A stretch of 14,116 nt of DNA from Methanobacteriota archaeon (GTDB lineage: Archaea > Halobacteriota > Methanosarcinia > Methanosarcinales > Methanoperedenaceae): assembly GCA_018900975.1 (NCBI GenBank), contig JAHIFK010000109.1:1-14116 (forward strand), written 5' to 3'. This document shows positions 1-6,515 of the stretch, one piece after another (position 1 is the first letter of the stretch; each line of letters opens with the position of its first letter). The position numbers and the translations under genes are program-made. Below the pieces are notes generated by a model, which saw only the letters and a program-made list of their open reading frames with translations, was not told the DNA's origin and ran no database searches.

Positions 1-100
1 GCAACATTGAGGTGATTTATATTTTACAAGTTCAGAGATGAACTCCAGGAGGTCGCAGGACATTAAGCTTAAGGTAGGAGAGTAGTTGCGCCTCATGAAT
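1..100. other. Possible structured-RNA remnant at window edge
   Basis: There is no open reading frame of useful length here. Bases 29-44 form a perfect 6-bp hairpin (AGTTCA/TGAACT) capped by GAGA, a GNRA tetraloop. Bases 8-14 (TGAGGTG) can pair with 89-95 (CGCCTCA), with one G-T pair, which would enclose the hairpin in one domain. A second, weaker hairpin is GTC-GCAG-GAC at 53-62. The stretch around 60-90 faintly resembles parts of 5S rRNA, but I cannot align it convincingly. It could be the 3' part of a stable RNA starting left of the window, a decayed RNA gene, or chance. The strand is not determined. Confidence 0.25.
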
Positions 101-373
101 ATCCCAAATCAATTTTCATCCCATCAGATATTTCATTCAATTCCATATTCTCTGTGCTCTCTGTGGTTTTAAACTATTTAATGGGTTTTATCTTATTCGA
201 ATGAAGATCGACAACAGAAAGCACGGAAAATCCAAAAGAAATTATTTAGGAAAAAGCAGTTTTTTGACGGCTAAAACAACGGGTTCATGATGCTATAGAT
301 ATAGGACTGAACATTTTCCACAAACTTTAATTAACAGCAGAATCATTAATTAGCTCAGGACAGGGCAGACCCT
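101..373. other. AT-rich intergenic region upstream of srp54
   Basis: No convincing gene is seen. It holds a direct repeat of TCTCTGTG at 149-156 and 158-165, and a chance-looking 29-codon basic ORF at 201-290 without a ribosome binding site. TATA-like stretches lie near 323-334 (ACTTTAATTAA) and 293-304 (CTATAGATATAG). The first would start transcription about 20 bases before the srp54 ATG, so it is the better promoter candidate. AGGG-CAGA-CCCT at 362-373 forms a 4-bp hairpin directly against the start codon. Confidence 0.4.
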
Positions 374-1693
374 ATGGTACTTGATAAACTGGGCGGTTCA
401 CTTCAGGATGCGCTAAAGAAACTCGTTGGCGCAGGCAGGATAGATGAAAGGATAGTGGACGAGGTTGTTAAGGACATCCAGCGCGCCCTCTTGCAGGCAG
501 ATGTGAATGTCAAACTGGTTATGACCTTATCCCAGAAGATAAAGCAGCGATCGCTCAAGGAAGAACCTCCCAGAGGCATGAACCCCAGGGAGCATGTCGT
601 TCGTATCGTATATCAGGAACTCATAAACATCCTCGGAAAATCTTCTAACATTGGTCTTACTTCCCAGACCATCATGATGGTTGGGCTTCAGGGAAGCGGA
701 AAGACCACTACGACAGCAAAGCTGGCCCGCTATTTCCAAAGAAAAGGCCTCAAAGCTGCTGTCATCTGCGCTGATACATTCAGGCCTGGCGCATACGAAC
801 AGCTGAAGACCCACTGCGAGCGGATAGGAATATTTTTCTACGGCGAAAAAGACGTAAAAGATGCTCCAGCCATCACACAACGCGGGCTCAAAGCTATAGA
901 AAAATTCGATGTAAAGATAATCGATACCGCTGGGCGGCATGCCCTTGAGAAAGACCTCATCAAAGAGATGGAAGATATACACAGCATTGCTCATCCACAG
1001 CAAAAACTGCTCGTTCTTGACGCTGCGATGGGACAGCTTGCAAGTGAGCAGGCAAGAGCTTTTAACGCCTCGATCGGGATAACAGGCGTAGTTATTACAA
1101 AACTTGACGGGACAGCCAAAGGAGGGGGCGCGCTTTCTGCAGTTTCGGATACAGATACATCGATAGCATTTATTGGTACTGGCGAAACCCCTGACGACCT
1201 TGAGAAATTCGAAGCAGACAGGTTCATCTCCCGATTGCTTGGCATGGGCGATATCAAATCCCTGCTTGAGAAAGCAGAAGAGACGCTCACTGGCGACGAT
1301 CTTGACATGGAAGCGATGCTCAGCGGCAAGTTCACACTCAAGGATATGTACAAGCAGATGGAGGCCATGAACAAGATGGGACCCCTTAAGCAGGTAATGC
1401 AGATGCTTCCGATGGGTAAACTTGGAATGAACGTTTCTGATGAGATGTACAGCGTGACCCAGGATAAACTAAAAAAGTATAAATTCATCATGGATTCCAT
1501 GAACGAGGGGGAACTGGAAGACCCGAAACAGATCAACAGCTCAAGAATTTCACGGATAGCGCGCGGTTCAGGCACAAAATATGATGAGGTCCGAGAACTT
1601 CTGAAATACCATAAAATGATGCAAAAAACCATTAAAGGTATGAAGGGAGGAAGGTTTAATATGCAAAAAATCATGAAAAAATTTGGAATGTAA
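374..1693 (+). CDS. srp54: Signal recognition particle protein SRP54
   Basis: This is the GTPase subunit of the signal recognition particle. It binds SRP RNA and signal sequences emerging from the ribosome and docks with the receptor FtsY at the membrane. At 439 residues it is full length for the archaeal family. The N domain (about 1-95) is followed by the G domain with P-loop GLQGSGKT (104-111), DTFRPGA (134-140), DTAGR (184-188), TKLDG (242-246) and GTGE (268-271). The methionine-rich M domain (about 300-439) carries the RNA-binding stretch with RISRIARGSG (391-400). The start gives the standard N-terminus (MVLDKLGGSL). No strong Shine-Dalgarno is visible; a GC-containing 4-bp hairpin abuts the ATG instead. 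ftsZ follows after 77 bases with its own TATA box, so the two are probably separate units. Identity is certain. Confidence 0.97.
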   Translation: MVLDKLGGSLQDALKKLVGAGRIDERIVDEVVKDIQRALLQADVNVKLVMTLSQKIKQRSLKEEPPRGMNPREHVVRIVYQELINILGKSSNIGLTSQTIMMVGLQGSGKTTTTAKLARYFQRKGLKAAVICADTFRPGAYEQLKTHCERIGIFFYGEKDVKDAPAITQRGLKAIEKFDVKIIDTAGRHALEKDLIKEMEDIHSIAHPQQKLLVLDAAMGQLASEQARAFNASIGITGVVITKLDGTAKGGGALSAVSDTDTSIAFIGTGETPDDLEKFEADRFISRLLGMGDIKSLLEKAEETLTGDDLDMEAMLSGKFTLKDMYKQMEAMNKMGPLKQVMQMLPMGKLGMNVSDEMYSVTQDKLKKYKFIMDSMNEGELEDPKQINSSRISRIARGSGTKYDEVRELLKYHKMMQKTIKGMKGGRFNMQKIMKKFGM

Positions 1694-1712
1694 ATTATTG
1701 CCCTCGATAACA

Positions 1713-1763
1713 CTTATATAGTTAAAACGCTATTTAAATACACAGTTATAGTCGTCAAGGAGG
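1713..1763 (+). promoter_or_regulatory. ftsZ promoter and ribosome binding site
   Basis: CTTATATA at 1713-1720 is a good archaeal TATA box and predicts a start near 1742. A second box-like palindrome, TATTTAAATA, lies at 1731-1740, but it would place initiation inside the ribosome binding site and is less likely to be used. AAGGAGG at 1757-1763 is a strong Shine-Dalgarno seven bases before the ATG at 1771. The strong site implies efficient translation of FtsZ from its own transcript. Confidence 0.6.
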
Positions 1764-1770
1764 CTATTAA

Positions 1771-3009
1771 ATGGTCACAGACATAAAAGAATTTGCAAAA
1801 ACAGCAAAACCATCTGTTGCTGTAGTCGGGCTTGGTGGTGCTGGTTGTAATATTACGACATGGATCGCAGAAAAGGGTATGGCGGGCGGAAGAATTATCG
1901 CCGCAAATACTGATGTTAATCACCTTTATATCCAGAAAGCAGATAAACTGATCCTGCTAGGAGAAAAGATATGCCGCGGGCATGGATGCGGCGGTTTCCC
2001 GGAAATGGGGGCGCAGGCGACCCGTGAGAACTATGATGAGATAAAAGCAGAGCTTGATGGGGCCAATCTTGTATTCCTGGTCGCAGGCTTAGGCGGAGGA
2101 ACTGGAACAGGCGCTATGCCTGTAGTCGCTGAGATCACGCGGGAGATGGGCGCTCTTACAGTTGGATGCGTTACCATTCCGTTCACGATCGAAATGTCAC
2201 GAAGGGAGAAGTCAAGGACAGCGATATCCCAGCTTGCCCAGTCATGCGACTCTGTAGTTATTATCGATAACTCAAAATTAAGAGAGGTAGCAGGCAATCT
2301 TCCATTGAAGGAAGCACTGAACGTAGCCAATGCGCTTGTTGGAGCATTCGTAAAGAACCTTACTGACACGATTACTCAGCCAAGCCTTGTCAACCTTGAC
2401 TATGCTGACCTTCGCGCTGTAATGGAACGCGGCGGCGTGTCGTCCATTGGCATAGGAGAAGGTGACGGCGAGGACAGGGTCGAAAAAGCAGTAGCACAGG
2501 CTCTAAGCACACCGCTTCTTGATGTCAGGGACATCTCGGCAAGCTACGGCGTACTTGTCCACATAGTTGGCGGCGAAGACCTGACACTGGAAGAAGTCGC
2601 TGTTGCAGGCGAACTGATAATGGATAAAGTCCCCAACACAAAGAGGATCATCTGGGGCGCCAAAGTGGATAATAACCTTACTGGCATGGTACGTGTAATG
2701 GCTGTGCTGACCGGTGTTGAGAGCCCATTCCTCTCTGGAGAAGAAACGCAGAGGATAAGAGAGGAGCATGTTAAGACATCTGTTGAAACACATGTTGAAG
2801 AGCCAGGATCAATACCTGAGCCGGCAATAAGACCAAAGGTAGAGGCGCCAAAACCCAGGGTTGAAGCTCCAAAGACGAAAACTGTCACAAAGGTCTCACC
2901 TCCGAAGACAGAGGTGAAGAATGAAGAAAAGAGCAGCAGCATGTATATCTGGATCGTCTTAATTGTCTTGATATTAGCGGGTCTTCTCTGGTATTTAGAG
3001 ATAATTTAA
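1771..3009 (+). CDS. ftsZ: Cell division protein FtsZ with C-terminal membrane anchor
   Basis: This is a tubulin-superfamily GTPase that polymerises into the division ring. The GTPase domain (about 12-320) has GGAGCN (22-27), the tubulin signature GGGTGTG (108-114) and the T7 catalytic loop NLDYAD (208-213), so nucleotide binding and polymerisation-coupled hydrolysis look intact. Residues 335-388 form a Pro/Lys/Val/Glu-rich linker with a near repeat (KVEAPK, RVEAPK). Residues 391-409 are a strongly hydrophobic helix, and the protein ends three residues later. Ordinary archaeal FtsZ ends in a short peptide and is held to the membrane by SepF; here the protein seems able to anchor itself. A strong terminator follows directly, so the extension is genuinely the end of the gene. 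It could be a specialised paralogue rather than the main FtsZ; the window cannot say. Confidence 0.93.
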   Translation: MVTDIKEFAKTAKPSVAVVGLGGAGCNITTWIAEKGMAGGRIIAANTDVNHLYIQKADKLILLGEKICRGHGCGGFPEMGAQATRENYDEIKAELDGANLVFLVAGLGGGTGTGAMPVVAEITREMGALTVGCVTIPFTIEMSRREKSRTAISQLAQSCDSVVIIDNSKLREVAGNLPLKEALNVANALVGAFVKNLTDTITQPSLVNLDYADLRAVMERGGVSSIGIGEGDGEDRVEKAVAQALSTPLLDVRDISASYGVLVHIVGGEDLTLEEVAVAGELIMDKVPNTKRIIWGAKVDNNLTGMVRVMAVLTGVESPFLSGEETQRIREEHVKTSVETHVEEPGSIPEPAIRPKVEAPKPRVEAPKTKTVTKVSPPKTEVKNEEKSSSMYIWIVLIVLILAGLLWYLEII

Positions 3010-3017
3010 AACTCGAC

Positions 3018-3057
3018 AGTTCCGGTAATCCCGGAACTTTTGTATTATTTTTGTTTT
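3018..3057 (+). terminator. Hairpin terminator after ftsZ
   Basis: A perfect 8-bp stem (AGTTCCGG, 3018-3025; CCGGAACT, 3031-3038) with loop TAATC is followed by T-rich DNA to about 3057. It starts nine bases after the ftsZ stop codon. It looks like a bacterial intrinsic terminator; in archaea the T-tract is usually the main signal. Confidence 0.75.
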
Positions 3058-3103
3058 ACAGTTAATTTTATTTCATTTTTATAGCAGGTTATATCTAAAA
3101 AAT

Positions 3104-3170
3104 CGAATATAACTTTTCAAACCATAAGGTTTAATTGCATTATCGCATTACTAACCTCCATTCTCTGGAG
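3104..3170 (+). promoter_or_regulatory. Putative ileS promoter and start-defining ribosome binding site
   Basis: CGAATATAAC at 3104-3113 is a plausible TATA box that predicts transcription from about 3134. GGAG at 3167-3170 lies nine bases before the ATG at 3180. Together they favour the start at 3180 over an in-frame ATG at 3135, which would sit at or before the start of the transcript. Other AT-rich boxes (near 3080 and 3090) are possible. Confidence 0.4.
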
Positions 3171-3179
3171 ATCATTTTT

Positions 3180-6100
3180 ATGCTAAAAGAGGCTTCGCAG
3201 TACGATGCAAAAGTAGTAGAGCAGAAGATTCAAAAGTTCTGGGACGAAATAGATGCTTATTCCCGCGTCAGGGAACTAAGGAAGAACGGGAAGAAGTTCT
3301 TTTTTGTGGACGGCCCCCCGTATACCACAGGAAGGATCCACCTTGGGACAGCATGGAACAAGATAATCAAGGATTCCATACTGCGCTACCGCTCCATGGG
3401 CGGGTATAACATACTTGAACGCGCGGGATGGGATATGCACGGTCTTCCTATCGAGGTAAAGGTGGAAGGGGTGCTGGGATTTAAGTCCAAGAAGGATATC
3501 GAGACTTATGGTGTGGGTAATTTCGTAGCTAAATGCAAGGAGTTCGCTCTGTCGCATCGTGATGAGATGACAGTGCAGTTCAGGAACCTTGGCGTATGGC
3601 TCAACTGGAAAGAGCCGTACATGACCCTTCGCGATGAGTACATAGAGGCTGCATGGTGGACGCTTAAACAGGCACATGAAAAGAGGCTTCTTGAAAAGGG
3701 TCTGCGGGTCGTGAACTGGTGCCCGCGCTGCGAGACGGCCATAGCGGATTCCGAAGTGGAATATGCTGATGAAACCGACCCTTCCGTTTATATAAAATTC
3801 CCGGTAAAAGGCGAAGAAAATACATACATCGTCATCTGGACAACAACGCCCTGGACAATACCTGCCAACATAGCAGTCGCAGTGCATCCATCCTTTGAGT
3901 ATGTAAAAGTCAGGGTGGCCAGGGATGGAAAAGAAGAGATACTGATAATGGCAGAGCAGCTTATGGCTAATGTGCTCAAACAGGGCAGGTACAAAGAGCA
4001 CGAGGTTCTTGAAACAATGCTCGGGGAAGACCTGCAAATAGAATACGAATCTCCGCTTGGCGAAAAAGTGCCTGCTCAAAAGGAGTTCGCCCATAATGTT
4101 TACCTGGCAGATTTCGTTACAGCAGAGAACACAGGATGCGTCCACATCGCTCCAGGTCATGGTATAGACGACTTTGAACTCGGTATGAAGAACAAACTCC
4201 CCATTTTCTGCCCCGTAGGTCCTGACGGCAGGTACACCGATGAAGCTGGAGAGTACAGGGGCATGCATGTGAGAGAAGCAAACAAAGTTGTGCTCGATGA
4301 CCTTACCGAGAACGGCTTTCTCCTTGCAAGCGGCAAGATATCACACAGGTACGGTCACTGCTGGAGATGCAAGACATCCATAATCTATCTTGCCACTGAG
4401 CAGTGGTTCCTGCGTATTACCGATATCAAGGAACAGATGCTCACAGAGATAGCAAAAGTCAAATGGTATCCGGAATGGGCAGGTTCTGCGCGCTTTGCAG
4501 ACTGGGTCAAAGGGTCGCGCGACTGGTGCATATCGCGCCAGAGGTACTGGGGTATTCCAATTCCAGTATGGGTATGCGAGTCATGCGGCGAGACAGAGGT
4601 AATGGGAACAAGGCACGAACTCGAGAAGCGCGCTGGAGTATCAAAACTTCCAGATCTGCACAGGCCCAATGTAGATAATATCCATATCACATGTAAATGC
4701 GGCGCAAAGATGAACCGGGTCCCTGACGTGTTTGACGTGTGGTTTGACTCGGCTGTGGCATCATGGGCGACGCTGAACTTCCCGCATGATGAAAAAGCTT
4801 TAAAGGATTGGTGGCCTGCTGATTTTATCACAGAAGGTCACGACCAGACGCGCGGCTGGTTCTATTCGCAGCTTGGCGCAAGCATGATAGCGTTCGGGAG
4901 GGCGCCGTACAAGAGCGTGCTGATGCACGGTTTCACCCTTGATACTGAAGGAAAGAAGATGTCAAAGAGCCTTGGAAACGTGGTGTCGCCCGAAGAAGTG
5001 ATAGCAAAGGTCGGCGCTGAGTCGCTTCGCCTGTATGTGCTCTCACAGAATGCACCATGGGATGACCTGAAATTCAGCTGGGATGAAGTTGGCAACGTGC
5101 ACAGGATGCTGAATATCCTGTGGAACGTGTACCGGTTCCCGCTGCCGTATATGGTTCTTGATAAATTCGATCCTCTTGGGATAAAAGGGACGCCTGAGGC
5201 GCTGCGGCTTGAGGACAGATGGATACTGTCGCGCGTGCAGTCGCTCATAAAACAGGTGGATACCGCAATGTCCGAGTACAACCTCCACAAAGCCACACGC
5301 CCGATATCCGAGTTCATACTCGAAGACCTCTCGCGCTGGTATATCCAGCTCATCCGCCCGCGAACATGGCGCGAAGCAAATGATCCTGACAAACTTGCTG
5401 TGTATTATGCCCTGTACGAGGTGCTTGTCACACTGACAAAGATCATAGCACCTTTTGCTCCCCACATCTCAGAAGAGATGTACCAGAACCTTGTGCGAAA
5501 TGTCGACCCAGAAGCGCATGAAAGCGTTCACATGTGCGACAGGGCGGCGCCAAAAGAGGAGTTCATTGATACTGAACTTGAAACGCAGATGAACATCATA
5601 AGGGAGATCGTTGAAGCTTCGTCCAACGCAAGGCAGAAATTAAAGAGGAAGCTGAGATGGCCTGTGAAAAAGATAGTCGTGGCTCCAAAAAATGAAGATG
5701 TCGGGGCAGCGGTCAGGAACCTTGAAGACGTGTTGAAAGAGCAGACCAATGCAAAAGAGATAGTCCTTCTTGCTGCCGGGGAGTCATGGAACGAACTTGG
5801 CGTTGAAGCGCTGCCGGTTCATGCCGCTCTTGGTCCTGCCTTTAAAAAAGAGGCTGGCAGGGTACTTGCTGAATTGAAGAATGCTGACGGGAAAGCTATC
5901 AGGAAAGCGATCGCTGAAAATGGCAGTTTCATACTGAAGGAATGGACGCTTACTGCTGACATGGTGACTTTCAGGGACACAATACCTCAGGCTATTGCCC
6001 AGGCAGGATTTTCCGGCGGCGATGTGTATGTGGATACCGACCTCACCCGCGAGATAGAATGTGAAGGCTACGCCCGCGAGGTCATACGCAGGCTTCAGGA

Positions 6101-6329
6101 TATGAGAAAAGAACTTGATCTTCTTGTTGAAGAGGAGATAAACGCGATCGTTGAGATAAAGGATGAAAGGGTACTTGAACTTGTATCAGACTCAAAGGAT
6201 TTCATTGCAGGTGAAGTACGTGCGCGGTCTCTTGTTCTTGGTTCTGGTATCGAAGTGGAAGGCGGCCTTGTCAAAGACTGGGATGTAGAGGATGTGAAGA
6301 TGAAGATGGGGATAGTTAGAAGAAAATAA
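3180..6329 (+). CDS. ileS: Isoleucyl-tRNA synthetase
   Basis: This class I synthetase charges tRNA-Ile with isoleucine at the expense of ATP and edits misactivated valine. Counted from the ATG at 3180 (1049 residues), the HIGH-type motif is HLGT (54-57), within GPPYTTGRIHLGT, and the second signature is KMSKS (593-597). Between them lies the CP1 editing domain, with TTTPWTIPAN. Cysteine pairs (CPRC, CWRC, CESC, CKC) suggest zinc-binding knuckles. The anticodon-binding helical domain and the long C-terminal extension typical of archaeal/eukaryotic IleRS follow. The frame is open from an ATG at 3135, but the extra 15 residues are unlike the family and that ATG has no ribosome binding site, so 3180 is chosen. 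The gene stands alone, flanked by terminators. Confidence 0.97.
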   Translation: MLKEASQYDAKVVEQKIQKFWDEIDAYSRVRELRKNGKKFFFVDGPPYTTGRIHLGTAWNKIIKDSILRYRSMGGYNILERAGWDMHGLPIEVKVEGVLGFKSKKDIETYGVGNFVAKCKEFALSHRDEMTVQFRNLGVWLNWKEPYMTLRDEYIEAAWWTLKQAHEKRLLEKGLRVVNWCPRCETAIADSEVEYADETDPSVYIKFPVKGEENTYIVIWTTTPWTIPANIAVAVHPSFEYVKVRVARDGKEEILIMAEQLMANVLKQGRYKEHEVLETMLGEDLQIEYESPLGEKVPAQKEFAHNVYLADFVTAENTGCVHIAPGHGIDDFELGMKNKLPIFCPVGPDGRYTDEAGEYRGMHVREANKVVLDDLTENGFLLASGKISHRYGHCWRCKTSIIYLATEQWFLRITDIKEQMLTEIAKVKWYPEWAGSARFADWVKGSRDWCISRQRYWGIPIPVWVCESCGETEVMGTRHELEKRAGVSKLPDLHRPNVDNIHITCKCGAKMNRVPDVFDVWFDSAVASWATLNFPHDEKALKDWWPADFITEGHDQTRGWFYSQLGASMIAFGRAPYKSVLMHGFTLDTEGKKMSKSLGNVVSPEEVIAKVGAESLRLYVLSQNAPWDDLKFSWDEVGNVHRMLNILWNVYRFPLPYMVLDKFDPLGIKGTPEALRLEDRWILSRVQSLIKQVDTAMSEYNLHKATRPISEFILEDLSRWYIQLIRPRTWREANDPDKLAVYYALYEVLVTLTKIIAPFAPHISEEMYQNLVRNVDPEAHESVHMCDRAAPKEEFIDTELETQMNIIREIVEASSNARQKLKRKLRWPVKKIVVAPKNEDVGAAVRNLEDVLKEQTNAKEIVLLAAGESWNELGVEALPVHAALGPAFKKEAGRVLAELKNADGKAIRKAIAENGSFILKEWTLTADMVTFRDTIPQAIAQAGFSGGDVYVDTDLTREIECEGYAREVIRRLQDMRKELDLLVEEEINAIVEIKDERVLELVSDSKDFIAGEVRARSLVLGSGIEVEGGLVKDWDVEDVKMKMGIVRRK

Positions 6330-6332
6330 AAT

Positions 6333-6346
6333 ATTTTTTTTTAATT
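6333..6346 (+). terminator. T-tract terminator after ileS
   Basis: Nine consecutive T at 6334-6342, within TATTTTTTTTTAATT, begin a few bases after the ileS stop. There is no clear hairpin. A downstream T-tract of this kind is a usual archaeal termination signal. Confidence 0.55.
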
Positions 6347-6394
6347 ATCTAAATCATTTTTTCGTTTTGCTAAAAACAACATTGCTTGAGATAT

Positions 6395-6404
6395 GTTTAA
6401 ATAG
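6395..6404 (+). promoter_or_regulatory. TATA box for the secreted-protein gene
   Basis: GTTTAAATAG is a good archaeal TATA box. Placing initiation about 25 bases downstream puts the transcript start at roughly 6419-6425, giving a leader of about 90-95 bases. A second box-like run, ATATATAAAA at 6491-6500, lies only 16 bases from the ATG and overlaps the ribosome-binding region, so it is unlikely to drive this gene with a ribosome binding site. Confidence 0.5.
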
Positions 6405-6418
6405 ATTAAACAAAATTT

Positions 6419-6469
6419 ATGGCTGTGGTGGTATTCAGCGATTACATAAGGAGGATTCTGAACCGCTAA
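6419..6469 (+). CDS. Possible 16-codon leader ORF (MAVVVFSDYIRRILNR)
   Basis: This small ATG-to-TAA frame starts close to the predicted transcription start, so it could be translated leaderless. It contains two adjacent AGG arginine codons, and its DNA carries a perfect AAGGAGG (6448-6454) that has no suitable start codon after it. The frame ends at the first base of a hairpin (6469-6486) that precedes the next gene's ribosome binding site. It may be a regulatory leader peptide; it may equally be chance. There is no homology evidence. Confidence 0.2.
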   Translation: MAVVVFSDYIRRILNR

Positions 6470-6511
6470 TTTCCCGAATGGGGAATGAAAATATATAAAA
6501 AGAGAGGAGTA
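6430..6511 (+). promoter_or_regulatory. Structured 5' leader of the secreted-protein gene
   Basis: Two hairpins can form. In the first, GG plus TTCAG (6430-6438, TA bulged) pairs with CTGAA plus CC (6458-6464), putting AAGGAGG (6448-6454) in the loop. The second is ATTTCCC (6469-6475) with GGGGAAT (6480-6486) around a GAAT loop, with one G-T pair. The real ribosome binding site, GAGGAG, lies at about 6504-6509, with the ATG at 6516. The arrangement suggests translational or termination control, though no known riboswitch class is recognised. Confidence 0.3.
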
Positions 6512-6515
6512 AACT

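Noticed and set aside
64..73. Palindrome TTAAGCTTAA as an operator
   Set aside because: It is a short AT-rich palindrome with no adjacent gene start; chance occurrence is likely.
201..290. 29-codon basic ORF upstream of srp54
   Set aside because: It has no ribosome binding site, no recognisable family and an AT-rich, lysine-heavy composition typical of chance frames in such DNA.
3135..3179. N-terminal extension of IleRS from ATG 3135
   Set aside because: The 15 extra residues do not fit the family, the ATG lacks a ribosome binding site, and it would fall at the predicted transcription start; 3180 has GGAG and the normal N-terminus.
3276..4268. Long minus-strand open frame opposite ileS
   Set aside because: It is a shadow of a certain coding region, with odd composition (many Cys/His/Phe) and no family resemblance.
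6491..6500. ATATATAAAA as the promoter of the secreted-protein gene
   Set aside because: It is 16 bases from the ATG, so transcription would begin within the coding sequence and lose the good GAGGAG ribosome binding site.
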